The translations under genes were made by a program, and so were the position numbers. A DNA stretch of 64,000 nt, from the NCBI RefSeq assembly GCF_000621325.1, contig NZ_JHYQ01000023.1, positions 1 to 64,000 on the forward strand, given 5' to 3'. Every line of letters starts with the position of its first letter. Within the stretch, counting starts at the first letter, position 1. This stretch comes from Thiothrix lacustris DSM 21227. Lineage in GTDB: Bacteria > Pseudomonadota > Gammaproteobacteria > Thiotrichales > Thiotrichaceae. This document shows positions 23,677-35,116 of the stretch, one piece after another. The notes below the pieces were generated by a model. The model was not told the DNA's origin. It was given only the letters and a program-made list of their open reading frames with translations, and made no database searches.

Positions 23677-25080
23677 ATGCGTCACTTATTAAACAGAACT
23701 TTGCTGGCATCGTCAGTCGTACTGGCGCTTGGAACACAACAGGCATTCGCCACCAACGGTATGGTAATGGAGGGCTATGGCCCCCTATCAACCGGGATGG
23801 GCGGGGCTGCCTCGGCACTGGATATTGGCACCTCAGGTATGGCTAATAATCCTGCCACGCTCACCATGATGGAAGATGGCGAACAACAGGTGGATGTGGC
23901 AATCGGCAACCTGCGCCCGGATGTTTCAACCTCTGCCGGGTCTGCGTCAGCCTCGTCTGGCGGAGACTCTTACCTGATGCCAGCAGCCGGGTATGTCCGC
24001 AAGCAGGGCAAACTAAGCTACGGTGTGGGAGTTTTCTCACAAGGCGGGATGGGTACAGAATACGGCGCGAATACTTTTCTGGGCGCAGCAGCCGGGGGTA
24101 ATGCGCGTTCGGAACTGGGTGTTGGTTCGGTGATTTTGCCAGTGGCGTATGAGGTAAATGACAAGTTGTCAGTCGGTGGGGCACTGGATTATGTCTGGGG
24201 TAATCTGGACATGAAACTGGGTATGCCCGTGCTGGACAGTAGCGGGAAGCCGTCGCCAGGCACCTTCGGGGATTTTGCACCTGCGTTTGGCGGCAATCAG
24301 GTGCTGGGTTCAGCCAGCGGAACATTGGTAAGCGGGCTGGCAGGCATGGTCACAAGCCCTACCACCACCTCGGCGGCATTTGATTTTTCCGATGACAGTG
24401 ATTTCAGCGGCAAAACCAGTGGAGCCGGGGTTAGTGCCAAACTGGGGGCAACCTACAAGGTAAACCCAAGGCTGACCGTAGGCGGCAGCTACCGGATGAA
24501 AACCGACATGGATGATTTTACCGGTGACGGGAGCATGAAACTGGTTGACCTGACCACTGGTGCAACGGCTGCCACCATTCCCGGCAAATACACCATCAAG
24601 GACTTCCAGTTTCCTGCGGCTACCAGCGTAGGAGTGGCATATAAGGCCACTGACAAAACGACAGTCGCTGCTGATGTGAGCCAGATTAATTGGTCAAACA
24701 GCATGAAAGATTTCAAGCTGAATTTCACAGCAGATCCATCCTTCGGGGGAGCAACGGCAGATGTTGTCATGAAGCAGGAATGGGATGACCAGACAGTGGT
24801 AAAGCTCGGAGTCGCACATGATGTCAGCAATAAACTAACGGTACGAGGTGGACTCAATCTTGCCAAGAATCCGGTACCGGATGCTTACCTGAACCCGTTG
24901 TTCCCGGCAATCGTGGAGAACCATGTGACTGGCGGCTTTACTTATGCTGTCAATAAAGCTGGAAAAGTATCTACTTCACTGGCGTATGCGCCGGAAGTCA
25001 AGCAGACCAACAGTAATACCGGCCTGACTTCCATCCACTCCCAGACGAATCTGCAATTGATGTATTCCTACGAATTTTAA
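23677..25080 (+). CDS. FadL/TodX-type outer-membrane hydrocarbon transporter
   Basis: 467 residues with a signal peptide cleaved near QQAFA-TNGM and GGAGG before the start. The mature N-terminus (TNGMVMEGYGPLSTGMGGA) and NNPATL are the FadL/OmpP1 hatch signature, and the rest alternates as a 14-strand barrel ending in a C-terminal Phe. TodX and TmoX of this family carry toluene across the outer membrane, so uptake of the aromatic substrate is likely. AT-rich spacer upstream. Confidence 0.85.
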   Translation: MRHLLNRTLLASSVVLALGTQQAFATNGMVMEGYGPLSTGMGGAASALDIGTSGMANNPATLTMMEDGEQQVDVAIGNLRPDVSTSAGSASASSGGDSYLMPAAGYVRKQGKLSYGVGVFSQGGMGTEYGANTFLGAAAGGNARSELGVGSVILPVAYEVNDKLSVGGALDYVWGNLDMKLGMPVLDSSGKPSPGTFGDFAPAFGGNQVLGSASGTLVSGLAGMVTSPTTTSAAFDFSDDSDFSGKTSGAGVSAKLGATYKVNPRLTVGGSYRMKTDMDDFTGDGSMKLVDLTTGATAATIPGKYTIKDFQFPAATSVGVAYKATDKTTVAADVSQINWSNSMKDFKLNFTADPSFGGATADVVMKQEWDDQTVVKLGVAHDVSNKLTVRGGLNLAKNPVPDAYLNPLFPAIVENHVTGGFTYAVNKAGKVSTSLAYAPEVKQTNSNTGLTSIHSQTNLQLMYSYEF

Positions 25081-25114
25081 GGGGGTAGTGTTTCATCGCC
25101 GCAGACAGGCTTGC

Positions 25115-26503
25115 TTACTTTTGTTCACTCCACCCGCCGCCCAATGCCCGGTACAAATCAACACGGGACTGTAACAGCGCAAGGCGGGTATTGATCATTG
25201 CCTGCTGGCTTCCCACGTAACTGCGCTGGGCATCCAGACGGGGCAACATGCTGTCAATGCCGGAACGGTAACGCAGGTCTGCGGTGGTGAAATACTGTTT
25301 GTTGGCTGCCAAACGACCCGTCTGGTGGATTTGCTGTTTCTGGTAGCCATCAATGGCATTCAGAGCATTAGCCACTTCGGTGAAGGCATTCTGTACTGCC
25401 GACTCATACTGCGCCACCGCGATTTTCTGCTGGACTTCAGTAACATCGACCTGACGCCGCAAAGCCCCGCCATTGAATAGCGGCACACTGATTTGCGGGC
25501 TGAATAGCCATGTACCCGTTCCCGCATCAAACAAACCCTCAAGGTCTGGACTCAAGGCTCCCCCACTGGCAGTCAGGCGGATGCTGGGAAATAGCGCCGC
25601 TTTTGCCACCGTAATATTGGCATTGGCAGCCTGTAACTGATGTTCAGCCGCCAGCAGATCAGGGCGCTGATCCAGCACGCTGGAGGGCAAACCTGCAAGG
25701 ACTTGCCCGACCTTCAAGGCATTCAAAGTATCGGCTGGTTGGAACCCAGTCGGTAATGGTGTACCCAGCAATTGCGTCAGAGCGTTGCGATCCTGTTCAG
25801 CCAGACGTTGATATTGCGCTACCGCCACGAGGACATCCTGCAATGCCCCCTCTGCCTGTGAACGTTCAAGATCAGAGGCTACACCCTCCTGGAAACGCAG
25901 GTTCACCAAATCAATGTTACTTTGTTCAATTGCCAGATTGGTTTTGGCCAGTTGTAACTGCTCACGGTCAGCGACCCAAGTGAGATAAGCGTTGACGACA
26001 TTGGCGACCAGCGACAATCTGGCTGTGCGCTGGTTTTGCACTTCCGCCAGATACTTTTCCAGCGCCTGCCGTTCAAGCCCGCGCACCCGCCCGAACATAT
26101 CCAGTTCATAAGCCGTTGTACCCAATAATAAGCTGTACTGGCTGGCGGTTGTCGCCTGCCCACTGGTACTGAAACGGGCGGGGGTACGCTGGCGCGTTCC
26201 GCCTGCACCCATATCCACCGTGGGCAACAACGCCGCCCGCTGAATCCGGTATTGCGCCTCGTAAGCCATGACATTCAACGTGGCGATACTCAAGTCACGG
26301 TTATGATCCAGCGCAGTCTTGACGAGCTGCTGCAAGGCAGCATCAGGAAAAACCTGCTGCCAACCCAATGGTGCTACCTTCCCGGACTGCTGGCTCTGCC
26401 AGATATTGACCGAGGGCACATCAGGCCGCTGGTAATTCGACGCTGTAGCGGCACAACCCGCCACCAGCACGACACCAAGTAAAGGGATGAAACGGTAAAT
26501 CAT
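25115..26503 (-). CDS. RND efflux outer-membrane lipoprotein (OprM/TtgC type)
   Basis: 462 residues. The lipobox VVLVAGC places Cys16 as the lipidated residue. The product has the two tandem outer-membrane-factor repeats (e.g. [18 protein letters not shown]) and long helices of a TolC-like tunnel. Its start overlaps the pump stop by 4 bases. With the next two genes it forms a tripartite solvent pump. Confidence 0.9.
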   Translation of the reverse strand: MIYRFIPLLGVVLVAGCAATASNYQRPDVPSVNIWQSQQSGKVAPLGWQQVFPDAALQQLVKTALDHNRDLSIATLNVMAYEAQYRIQRAALLPTVDMGAGGTRQRTPARFSTSGQATTASQYSLLLGTTAYELDMFGRVRGLERQALEKYLAEVQNQRTARLSLVANVVNAYLTWVADREQLQLAKTNLAIEQSNIDLVNLRFQEGVASDLERSQAEGALQDVLVAVAQYQRLAEQDRNALTQLLGTPLPTGFQPADTLNALKVGQVLAGLPSSVLDQRPDLLAAEHQLQAANANITVAKAALFPSIRLTASGGALSPDLEGLFDAGTGTWLFSPQISVPLFNGGALRRQVDVTEVQQKIAVAQYESAVQNAFTEVANALNAIDGYQKQQIHQTGRLAANKQYFTTADLRYRSGIDSMLPRLDAQRSYVGSQQAMINTRLALLQSRVDLYRALGGGWSEQK

Positions 26504-29500
26504 GACGGGTTCTCCTCCTTGTTAGTCTTGTCAGGCTTGCGCTGTGACAGGCGCATGACCAGCACGTAAAACAGGGGAACAAAGAAAATGGCCAAGAACG
26601 TTGCTGACAACATCCCACCCACCACAGCCGTACCTATAGCCTGACGGCTGGCAGCTCCCGCTCCGGTGCTGATCGCCAAGGGCAATACCCCGAAAACGAA
26701 GGCCAGCGAGGTCATAATGATCGGGCGCAAGCGCATCCGGGCAGCCCGCAGGGAGGCTTCAACAACACCCACGCCTTCATCCACCAGCGTTTTGGCGAAT
26801 TCGACGATCAGGATGGCGTTCTTCGCAGACAGGCCGATGGTGGTCAACAAACCTACCTGGAAATACACATCATTGCTGAACCCGCGCACCATGGTCAGCG
26901 CTAGTGCGCCCAGTATGCCCAACGGCACGACCATCATGACTGCAAACGGTACCGACCAGCTTTCATACAAGGCCGCCAGAAACAGGAACACCACCATCAG
27001 TGAAATGCCATACAGCAGGAGGGTTTGTGCACCACTGGCCTTTTCCTGGAAAGACATCCCCGACCAAGACAAGCCAAAACCACCGGGCAATTTAGCTACC
27101 AGTTCCTCAATCGCGTTCATGGCGTCACCCGTGCTTAACCCCGGTGCAGCTTGCCCTTGCAGGTTCAGCGAGGGTGAGCCGTTAAAACGCTCCAGCCGGG
27201 GCGAACCATAGTCCCAATGCGTGCTGGCAAAGGCACTGAATGGCACCATGTCGCCCGCCGCATTGCGGACATGCCACTGATCCAGATCTTCCGGCTTCAT
27301 GCGGTAGGCGGCATCGCCTTGCACAAAAACCTTTTTCACCCGCCCTTCATCAATAAAGTCGTTCACATAGGCGGAACCCCAAGCAGCGCTCAGGGTAGTG
27401 TTGACCTCATTGATATTCAAACCGAGCGCACTGAGCTTTTCCTCATCAATATCAATACGGAACACGGCGACATCTTCCATCCCGTTGGGGCGGACAGCGG
27501 TCAACCGTGCATCCTGCGCGGCCATGCCCAGCAACTGGTTGCGGGCAGCCATCAGCTTTTCATGCCCCTGATTGCCATAGTCCTGAAGCATGACATCGAA
27601 ACCGGCAGCCGTGCCCAACTCCGGTATCGGCGGCAGGTTGATGGGAAAAATGGTGGCATCACGAACTTGGCTTAACGCCGCAAATGCCTTGCCCACCATG
27701 ACGCTGGAATTTTGCGACGGCAACGGACGCTCAGCCCAGTCTTTCAGTTTGACAAACGCCATCCCCATGTTTTGCCCCTGACCAGCAAAACTAAAACCCG
27801 CCACCGTAAAGACTGAAGCCACATCTTCCTGTTTCTGGAAATACTTGCTGACTTCCCCTAGCACACCAAGGGTACGTTCCTGCGTTGCACCTGCGGGCAG
27901 TTGCACCAGAGTCATGATCACCCCTTGGTCTTCCGTTGGCAGGAAGGAGGTAGGCAAACGCTGGTACATGAAACCCAGCCCCAATAGCAAAACGAGGTAG
28001 ATGACCATCAGACGGAGAGGGCGCTTGATGACAGCAGACACCCCGCGTTCATACCCCCCCGTTGCCCGACCAAACAGGCGGTTAAACCAGCCAAAAAAGC
28101 CTTTACGTTCTTTCTCACTGTGCGTGGGTTGTTTGAGGATCGTGGCGCACAAAGCAGGAGCCAGCACCACCGCCACCACCACCGACAGGATCATGGCTGA
28201 CACAATCGTAATGGAGAACTGGCGGTAAATGGCCCCGGTCGAGCCACCGAAAAACGCCATAGGGATAAACACTGCCGACAGCACCAACGCAATCCCCACC
28301 AGCGCGTTGATAATCTGCCCCATGGATTTGCGGGTAGCCTCACGCGGCGGGAGTTTGTCTTCTTCCATCACGCGCTCAACGTTTTCCACTACCACAATGG
28401 CATCATCCACCAGCAAGCCGATGGCCAGCACCATACCAAACATCGTCAGGGTATTGATACTGAAACCAAATGCCGCCAATACACCGAATGTCCCCAGTAA
28501 TACCACAGGGACAGCAATGGTCGGAATCAGGGTGGCACGCAGGTTGCCGAGGAACAGGTACATCACCAGAAACACTAGTGCCACCGCTTCGATCAGCGTA
28601 TACACCACTTCCTCAATGGAAAGTTTGACAAACGGCGTGGTATCAAAGGGATATACAATTTCCAGCCCCTTGGGGAAAAACGGTTGCAGATCAGCCAGCT
28701 TGGCTTTCACCCGTTTTGCGGTATCCAAGGCATTAGCCCCGGTCGCCAACTGAATGGCAATACCAGTGGCTGGCTGTCCGTTATAGCGTGCATCCGCACC
28801 GTAGATTTCCGCACCCCGTTCGATGCGTGCCACGTCTTTCAGGCGTACCTGTGAACCATCCTTGTTGACCTTGAGCAGAATATTGGCAAATTCCTGGGTA
28901 TTTTCAAAGCGCGTCTGCGCAATGATGGTAGCGTTGAGTTGCTGCCCTTTCGGAGCAGGCAGGCCGCCCAATTGCCCCGCAGACACCTGAGTATTCTGGG
29001 TTGAAACGGCGTTAAGCACATCCACAGGCGTCAGGCCGAATGCCGTCAGTTTTTCGGGGTTCATCCAGATACGCATGGCGTATTGGGAACCGAAAAGGCG
29101 GATGTTGCCAACCCCGCTGACCCGCGACAGGGGGTCACGCAAGGTGCTGTAGGCATAGTCGGCGAGATCGTAACGGTTCATGCTGCCGTCGCCGGAGACC
29201 AACCCCACCACCATCAGGAACGCACTGGAAGATTTGGTGACATTTACCCCCTGCTGTTTGACTGAATTGGGCAACAGCGCTTCTGCCGCCTTCAACTTGT
29301 TTTGCACCTGCACCTGGGCAATATCCGGGTCTGTACCGGAAGCAAACGTGAGGGAAACCGTGGCGTTGCCTGAGCTGTCGCTTTGTGAAGACATATACAG
29401 CAGGTTGTCCAGCCCAGTCATGCTTTGCTCAATGACCTGAGTAACGCTGTCTTCCAGTGTTTTCGAGGAAGCACCCGGATAATAGGCACTGACGGAAATA

Positions 29501-29625
29501 GCTGGTGGTGCAATGGTTGGATACTGTTGTATCGGTAACTGGTTAAGCGACAAAATACCCGCCATCATGATCACGAGGGCAATCACCCAAGCGAAAACCG
29601 GGCGGTCAATAAAAAAGTTAGCCAT
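26500..29625 (-). CDS. RND inner-membrane efflux transporter (HAE1, AcrB/TtgB type)
   Basis: 1041 residues, normal for the family. It starts [20 protein letters not shown] and has two large periplasmic domains and twelve membrane helices. Proton-relay aspartates are seen in [20 protein letters not shown]. TtgB, SrpB and AcrB expel toluene, drugs and other hydrophobic compounds using proton influx. The placement between the aromatic-uptake and -oxidation genes points to solvent tolerance. Confidence 0.93.
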   Translation of the reverse strand: MANFFIDRPVFAWVIALVIMMAGILSLNQLPIQQYPTIAPPAISVSAYYPGASSKTLEDSVTQVIEQSMTGLDNLLYMSSQSDSSGNATVSLTFASGTDPDIAQVQVQNKLKAAEALLPNSVKQQGVNVTKSSSAFLMVVGLVSGDGSMNRYDLADYAYSTLRDPLSRVSGVGNIRLFGSQYAMRIWMNPEKLTAFGLTPVDVLNAVSTQNTQVSAGQLGGLPAPKGQQLNATIIAQTRFENTQEFANILLKVNKDGSQVRLKDVARIERGAEIYGADARYNGQPATGIAIQLATGANALDTAKRVKAKLADLQPFFPKGLEIVYPFDTTPFVKLSIEEVVYTLIEAVALVFLVMYLFLGNLRATLIPTIAVPVVLLGTFGVLAAFGFSINTLTMFGMVLAIGLLVDDAIVVVENVERVMEEDKLPPREATRKSMGQIINALVGIALVLSAVFIPMAFFGGSTGAIYRQFSITIVSAMILSVVVAVVLAPALCATILKQPTHSEKERKGFFGWFNRLFGRATGGYERGVSAVIKRPLRLMVIYLVLLLGLGFMYQRLPTSFLPTEDQGVIMTLVQLPAGATQERTLGVLGEVSKYFQKQEDVASVFTVAGFSFAGQGQNMGMAFVKLKDWAERPLPSQNSSVMVGKAFAALSQVRDATIFPINLPPIPELGTAAGFDVMLQDYGNQGHEKLMAARNQLLGMAAQDARLTAVRPNGMEDVAVFRIDIDEEKLSALGLNINEVNTTLSAAWGSAYVNDFIDEGRVKKVFVQGDAAYRMKPEDLDQWHVRNAAGDMVPFSAFASTHWDYGSPRLERFNGSPSLNLQGQAAPGLSTGDAMNAIEELVAKLPGGFGLSWSGMSFQEKASGAQTLLLYGISLMVVFLFLAALYESWSVPFAVMMVVPLGILGALALTMVRGFSNDVYFQVGLLTTIGLSAKNAILIVEFAKTLVDEGVGVVEASLRAARMRLRPIIMTSLAFVFGVLPLAISTGAGAASRQAIGTAVVGGMLSATFLAIFFVPLFYVLVMRLSQRKPDKTNKEENPS

Positions 29626-29628
29626 GAC

Positions 29629-30795
29629 CTACTCCTGTTTCTGCCCGGTGGTGGGCTTATTGCCACCGCCAGCAGGTTTGCCATCCTCAAGCGGTTGTAC
29701 CGTATCGCCAACCTTGATTTTTTGCAGACCGGAATAGATCACCCGTTCACCCACTGCAAGGCCGGAACTGACCAGCCACTGATCCCCAATGGTTTGGGAA
29801 ACGCTAACCTCGCGGCTCTCCACCTTGTTTTCTGCATTGACCACCAAGGCAGAAGCACCGCCATTAGGGGTACGGGTAACGCCCTGTTGGGGAACCAACA
29901 ACGCATTCTGGAGGGTTTTCGTGGCAAGGCTGGCACGGACGAACATCCCCGGCAACAACTGACCATCCCTGTTTTCAAACAGGACACGGGCATTCAGCAT
30001 CCCCGTCCCCTCATCCACGCTGGACTCGGAAAACTTGAGTACGCCTTTTTCGGCATAAGCTGTCCCGTCTTCCAAGGTAAGGGTGACTTCCATCTCGGCC
30101 TGCTGAGCGGATTTTAGCGCCAGCAACGCATTACGTTTGATGTCCACATACACCGGGGACAATTGGCGGATGGTGGCAAGAGCAGTCGCCTGTTGTACCG
30201 ATACCAGTGCACCCTCGCTGACACTGGAACGGCTGATAATACCGCTGATCGGGGCAATGATCCGGGTGTAATCCAGATTGATGCGGGCGCTCTGGATCGT
30301 AGCCTTGGCAACCTGTATCTGGGCTTCTGACTGTTTCCACGCGGCTTCTGTATCCTCCGCATCCTGCCTGCTGACGGCTGATTGTGCAGCAAGGCTACGG
30401 TAACGTTCGGCTTTGTTACGGGTGCTGTCCAGATTCGCCTGAGCCACCGTCAACCCGGCCTTGGCACTTTCCAGCGTAGCCTGATAGGGCGCAGGGTCAA
30501 CCTGATACAGCAAATCGCCCTTTTTGACGCTACTGCCTTCTTCAAACAAGCGCTTCTGGATAATGCCGCTGATCTGGGGACGCACTTCCGCCTCCCGGAA
30601 GGCCGTTACCCGCCCGGAACTGGTTTCTTTCAGTTCAATATCCTTGGCGACCAGTGTCCTGACATCGACCGCCGCCGGAGGGCGGGCAGCACCTACTCCG
30701 CTAGGCGCTTGCTGATCTGGCTGGCAGCCCCCCAGAAACAGCAGCAACATCGTGCCAGCGATAGCAGGTGCACGCCGTATGGGTGGTAATTTCAT
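29629..30795 (-). CDS. RND efflux periplasmic adaptor lipoprotein
   Basis: 388 residues from 30795, chosen because AAGGAGG precedes it; the frame runs to 30852. Lipobox LLFLGGC. Barrel-sandwich, alpha-hairpin and beta-barrel domains follow in order (EVRPQISGIIQKRLFEEGSS, then the hairpin ~100-165, then ISGIISRSSVSEGALVS). It joins the pump to the outer-membrane channel. It lies 3 bases before the pump gene and 40 bases after the TetR gene. Confidence 0.9.
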   Translation of the reverse strand: MKLPPIRRAPAIAGTMLLLFLGGCQPDQQAPSGVGAARPPAAVDVRTLVAKDIELKETSSGRVTAFREAEVRPQISGIIQKRLFEEGSSVKKGDLLYQVDPAPYQATLESAKAGLTVAQANLDSTRNKAERYRSLAAQSAVSRQDAEDTEAAWKQSEAQIQVAKATIQSARINLDYTRIIAPISGIISRSSVSEGALVSVQQATALATIRQLSPVYVDIKRNALLALKSAQQAEMEVTLTLEDGTAYAEKGVLKFSESSVDEGTGMLNARVLFENRDGQLLPGMFVRASLATKTLQNALLVPQQGVTRTPNGGASALVVNAENKVESREVSVSQTIGDQWLVSSGLAVGERVIYSGLQKIKVGDTVQPLEDGKPAGGGNKPTTGQKQE

Positions 30796-30835
30796 GGCAA
30801 CCTCCTTGAAAAAGACGGTGAATATCGGGACTGGA

Positions 30836-31435
30836 TCATTTGTCCACCTCACGGAAAAACGGGGTAAGTACGCTCAATATCATCCTCGCCACGTCGGCTG
30901 CGGTACGCTCGCCTGCTGCATTCATGGATGTGTAAGGCCGTACTGGAGTCATCTCGAAGTGCTGTTTTGCCATCCCGAAAATCATTTCTGACAGCAAATC
31001 CGCATCACAACCCGGTTTCAGTTTTTCCAGCAACTGGGTGAAAGGCTGTTGCACCTTGTTGAAAATAAAGTTGCCCAGAAACGCCAGCCGTTCATCATCC
31101 GCATCCAGCATCTCCCGTTGCATGAAGCGGTGAAAGCTGCGGTCTTCCTGGATTTCCGTGGTGATGGCTTCCATGAACCCTTGCAGGCACTGCAATGGCT
31201 CCTTGCTGGCTGACATGGCCGTAAACAGGCGAGCGGACTTGTCTTCAAACGTGGCTGAAACTGCTGCGCGGTAGAGCGCATCCTTGTTGTCAAAATGGTT
31301 ATAAAGCGCTGGTGGGCTGATCCCCACCTCACGGGCAATATCCCGCATGGAAACACCGCTGTAGCCTTTCATTGAGAATAGGGTGATGGCAGTTTCTAGA
31401 ATGCGTGGTTTGGTCGGGCAAAGTTTCATGGGCAT
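30836..31435 (-). CDS. TetR-family regulator of the efflux operon
   Basis: 199 residues. The N-terminal helix-turn-helix has SMRDIAREVGISPPALYNHF, followed by a helical ligand domain with a TetR_C-type tail. It lies upstream of the pump genes in the same direction and probably in one transcript, so it represses its own operon and is released by hydrophobic ligands, as TtgR and SrpR-type regulators are. A palindrome covers its promoter. Confidence 0.85.
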   Translation of the reverse strand: MPMKLCPTKPRILETAITLFSMKGYSGVSMRDIAREVGISPPALYNHFDNKDALYRAAVSATFEDKSARLFTAMSASKEPLQCLQGFMEAITTEIQEDRSFHRFMQREMLDADDERLAFLGNFIFNKVQQPFTQLLEKLKPGCDADLLSEMIFGMAKQHFEMTPVRPYTSMNAAGERTAADVARMILSVLTPFFREVDK

Positions 31436-31443
31436 ACAAGTTA

Positions 31444-31485
31444 ATTAACGTTCGTTAATACTATCTGATACAGGAAACCTGTCAA
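31444..31485 (-). promoter_or_regulatory. Promoter and TetR-type operator of the efflux operon
   Basis: On the minus strand TTGACA (31480-31485) and TAGTAT (31458-31463) stand 16 bases apart as -35 and -10 boxes. The palindrome ATTAACG-TT-CGTTAAT (31444-31459) overlaps the -10 box and the likely start of transcription, so a bound repressor would shut the operon. Confidence 0.7.
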
Positions 31486-31576
31486 GATTTTTGTTACATC
31501 CAGCCATTGGCTGCCTTGGATGCTGACAAGCATGAAGTCGGGAAGCGGAACACCCAGAAAATCGAGAGGAAAAACC

Positions 31577-32200
31577 TCAATTGCTGTCAGTTACAGCATT
31601 GAGACGCTCCACCATCCGCACCAAGTCAGGCAGTGTCTTCACCCCTATCTTCTGCATGATGTTGTGACGGTGTACCTTTACCGTCACCTCGGAAACACCG
31701 AGTTCGGCAGCAGCCTGCTTGTTAAGCGAACCTTTTACCATATAGGCGACCACCTCTTTTTCCCGACTTGTCAGCAAAGCGTAGCGCCGCCGAATATCGC
31801 CGATTTCGCTCTCTTCCTGGTGGGAAGTCTGCGCCTGCGTCAAGGCATCCCGGATGGCGGATAATAGATCGTCATCTCGGAAGGGCTTGGACAAGAATTC
31901 AACCGCCCCCTTTTTCATCGCCCACACTGCCATCGGGATGTCCCCATGCCCCGTAATGAAAATAACCGGAATGGAATCGCCAAACTGGGTCAACTGAGCC
32001 TGCAAATCCAGCCCACTCAGACCCGGCATACGCACATCCAGCACCAGGCAGGCCACACCGGCATGACGAGGTGCTGCCAGAAATTCTGCTGCCGATGCGT
32101 AAGTTTCCACCTGTAATCCTACTGAGCGAATCAGGCTACTGAGCGCCTCCCTGACCGAGAGGTCATCATCCACCACGTACACCCGTTCCCGGCATTCCAT
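31577..32200 (-). CDS. tmoT: TodT/TmoT-type response regulator
   Basis: 207 residues from 32200; starts at 32209 and 32218 are also possible, and the latter overlaps the kinase stop. The receiver domain has VYVVDDD, phospho-acceptor Asp in CLVLDVRMPG and Lys in FLSKPF. The FixJ/LuxR helix-turn-helix is near the C-terminus (LTSREKEVVAYMVKG). TodT, TmoT and StyR of this type bind Tod boxes and activate aromatic catabolic promoters. Partner of the adjacent kinase. Confidence 0.85.
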   Translation of the reverse strand: MECRERVYVVDDDLSVREALSSLIRSVGLQVETYASAAEFLAAPRHAGVACLVLDVRMPGLSGLDLQAQLTQFGDSIPVIFITGHGDIPMAVWAMKKGAVEFLSKPFRDDDLLSAIRDALTQAQTSHQEESEIGDIRRRYALLTSREKEVVAYMVKGSLNKQAAAELGVSEVTVKVHRHNIMQKIGVKTLPDLVRMVERLNAVTDSN

Positions 32201-32214
32201 GTTATGCATTCCTC

Positions 32215-35109
32215 TCATGAACAATCGGGTATGGTAAACAGGAAGCACGCTCCCGGTTTCTTGCCAGTATCGAGCCACAGACGCCCTCCGTGGTTCTCCA
32301 CAATGCTGCGGCTAATCGCCAAGCCCATCCCCAAACCATCCGACTTGGTGGAAAAGAAGGCTTCAAACAAGCGTTCTTCCGTACCTGCCGCAATGCCTAG
32401 GCCACTATCCTGCACCGAACAGATCAGCCCTCCCGCAGACGCTTCAGCCACAGTTATTGTCAGGATGCGCTCCCGCCCGTACAACTCACGCATGGCATCC
32501 ACAGCATTGACCACCAGATTGAGAATCACCTGCTGTAGCTGCACCTGATCAGCCATCACATACAGCGGCTCGGCAGGCAGGTCAACATTCACCCTCACAC
32601 CCACCTCCGCCAACATGATCTGGAGCATTTGCAACAACTCGTCCAGCATTCGCCCAATATCGACCCGTTCCCGCTTGATCTCTCCAGCCTTGAGAAAGCT
32701 GCGGATACGGGAAATAACCGATCCTGCCAGATTGGCATCACGATTGACCCGTTTAAGCGCCGCCGCCACCTCATCCACATTGGGCGAATCGTGGGATAGC
32801 CAGCGCAACGCCGCATCGCTGTTGGTGATGACTGCTGAAAGGGGTTGATTGATTTCATGGGCGATGGAGGCTACCAGTTCACCCATGGCTGTGAATCGCG
32901 CTACTCGCGCCAACTCATTACGGGTAGCTGCCAATGAACGTTCCGCCTCCATGCGCAAGGTGATGTCCTCAAGGATCACCGCCAGCATAGGGCCATCTTG
33001 GGCAATCGCCGGAATCCGTGACGCACACACATTAGCCCACAAATAGCCCCCCTCTTTTTTCGCGTAACGCTTTTGCACCTTGTAATTAGGCAATTTACCA
33101 TCAAACAAGCCATGCACATTGCGCTTGGTCATATCGCGCTGGGAGGCTTCGGTAATCTCGATCAGAGATACGCCAACAATGTCCTCCCGACCGTAGCCCA
33201 ACATGCGTTGCAAAGCCGGATTGGCCAACACTATTTTTCCATCCCTATCTACCAAGGCAATACCAACAGCAGTATTTTCATACAGACCAACCCAGCGGCG
33301 GTCTGACACCTGCAATGCAGCAAGGCTGTGTTGTAAATACTTACGACTCTCAACCAGCCCAGCCGTGAGTTCTAAGATATTCGATGCTTGGGAATTGAGT
33401 TCCTTTTGAAGGATGTCTACCGTGCGCTTTACTGTCACCAGATTGCGCGTCCGCGCCAGCAGCTCCTGCGCGGAAAATGGTTTGGTCAGGTAGTCCTTGA
33501 CCAGTTCCTCCAGCAGATTCTCCCGCAAGGCATCGTCGGCGCGTGCCGACAGCACCAGCACAGGTACGTTCGGAAACGTTGGCTCGTCACTCAATGCCCG
33601 CACAAAACGTTCACCATCCCAGCCCGGCATCATCAGATCAGTGATAATCAGATCCGGGGGATCAGCCAAAGAAGCCTGAAAGGCAGATTTTCCATCCTCC
33701 CGCAGAATCACGTTATACTCATCCGAGAGCACATCATAGAGGAAGTGCCGCAGGTCAGGATTATCCTCCGCCACCAATACCCTTGGCTTGCCTGGTTGAA
33801 AGTTCACCTCGATCAATGGAGGCAGCGCAGGTAAAAGCTCAATGTCGACTGCTTGCTGTTCCAGAGCGTCCTTTCCCCCCATACGCACGAAAACCCCATC
33901 CGGGGCACGTATAGGCAGCTCCACTTGAAAAATAGCACCGCCGCCCGGTGCATCCACCACCACCACGCTTCCCCAGTGCAGCCCCACCAACTCCTTGACG
34001 ATATTCAGCCCCAAACCACTGCCAGTAGCTCCCAACCCATCACTGCCCTGCGTAAATCGGTCGAAAATATGCTGCTTCATCGGATCGGATACTCCCGCCC
34101 CGTTGTCCTGCACACTAATCAGCAGACGTTCCGGGAAAATACGCTCCACCAAACAGGCGATACGCCCACCTGCTGGGGTAAATTTGAAAGCATTGGAAAA
34201 CAGGTTGCTCAGCACCCGTCCGAATTTAGCTCGATCCACATCGGCGTAGAGTTCATCTTCTCCACACACAAGCAGCGTTATCCCCCGATCCTCCGCCACT
34301 ACTTCAAAACTGGCAGCGACCTCCCGTACCAAGGCCACCACATTGGCGTGTACATAGGCGATGGGCATACGGTCGGCATCAATGCGAGCCAAGTCGAGGA
34401 GATTGTTAACCTGCTGGAGTAAGAAGCGGGCATTGCGCTGAATGGTTGCCAGCCGAAAACGCTCCCGCTCCCCAAAGGCTTCACTCTCTTTGATGAGCTG
34501 GTCTACCGGCCCAAGGATGAGTGCCAGCGGCGTGCGCAGTTCATGGCTGACATTGGCAAAGAAATGGGTCTTGTAGCTATCCAGTTCCTTCAACCTTTCC
34601 AGCGCCGCCTGCAACTCGCCGTTTTTCCGGGAAAGCGCCGCACTGTTAGCGATTTTCTCGGTAATATTGCGCCCTTCCGGCAGCAGGAAAGCCACCCGCC
34701 CCTCATCGTCCAGAATGGGTGTCAGCGAAAAATCAATGACAATGGTTCTGCTGCCGTGGAGATCACCGAATACCTCAAAATCGCAACGCACGAAACGCCC
34801 GGTACGCGCCTCCCCAATCATCTCACGCACCCGCTGGCGTACTTCTTCTGATACCGCCCACCAGCGTGCCTGCCAAAAAGGTTTGCCGACCACATCTTCT
34901 AGGCTCAACCCAGCGCCGTCCAAGGCCACTTGGTTGATTTCCAGCACAGTACCATCCACATCCAGCAATCCTAAAAACTGGTACATGGAATCCAGAATGA
35001 TCTGTGCCATCTTCTGCCGCCGCACATCTTTCGCATCATCGGCATTGATCACCACCCCGCGCACCGATACCTGCTTTGTCACCCCACCAATGTCATCATC
35101 AGGAATCAT
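32215..35109 (-). CDS. tmoS: TodS/TmoS-type double histidine kinase sensor
   Basis: 964 residues from 35109; TodS has 978. Domain order: PAS sensor (~20-150; FLGLLDVDGTVLEINQVALD), first kinase core with HELRTP (FFANVSHELRTPLALILG), receiver (PDLIITDLMMPGWDG), second PAS (~590-700) and second kinase core (SIAHEINQPLSAV). The protein has no membrane segment and should sense toluene-like ligands in the cytoplasm and pass phosphate to TmoT. It starts 7 bases after the tmoF stop, so it is expressed with the monooxygenase it controls. Confidence 0.9.
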   Translation of the reverse strand: MIPDDDIGGVTKQVSVRGVVINADDAKDVRRQKMAQIILDSMYQFLGLLDVDGTVLEINQVALDGAGLSLEDVVGKPFWQARWWAVSEEVRQRVREMIGEARTGRFVRCDFEVFGDLHGSRTIVIDFSLTPILDDEGRVAFLLPEGRNITEKIANSAALSRKNGELQAALERLKELDSYKTHFFANVSHELRTPLALILGPVDQLIKESEAFGERERFRLATIQRNARFLLQQVNNLLDLARIDADRMPIAYVHANVVALVREVAASFEVVAEDRGITLLVCGEDELYADVDRAKFGRVLSNLFSNAFKFTPAGGRIACLVERIFPERLLISVQDNGAGVSDPMKQHIFDRFTQGSDGLGATGSGLGLNIVKELVGLHWGSVVVVDAPGGGAIFQVELPIRAPDGVFVRMGGKDALEQQAVDIELLPALPPLIEVNFQPGKPRVLVAEDNPDLRHFLYDVLSDEYNVILREDGKSAFQASLADPPDLIITDLMMPGWDGERFVRALSDEPTFPNVPVLVLSARADDALRENLLEELVKDYLTKPFSAQELLARTRNLVTVKRTVDILQKELNSQASNILELTAGLVESRKYLQHSLAALQVSDRRWVGLYENTAVGIALVDRDGKIVLANPALQRMLGYGREDIVGVSLIEITEASQRDMTKRNVHGLFDGKLPNYKVQKRYAKKEGGYLWANVCASRIPAIAQDGPMLAVILEDITLRMEAERSLAATRNELARVARFTAMGELVASIAHEINQPLSAVITNSDAALRWLSHDSPNVDEVAAALKRVNRDANLAGSVISRIRSFLKAGEIKRERVDIGRMLDELLQMLQIMLAEVGVRVNVDLPAEPLYVMADQVQLQQVILNLVVNAVDAMRELYGRERILTITVAEASAGGLICSVQDSGLGIAAGTEERLFEAFFSTKSDGLGMGLAISRSIVENHGGRLWLDTGKKPGACFLFTIPDCS

Positions 35110-35116
35110 GCTTGCC

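Noticed and set aside
28229-28753. Plus-strand frame opposite the RND pump
   Set aside because: Ser/Thr/Asn-rich shadow of a conserved membrane protein; no ribosome site.
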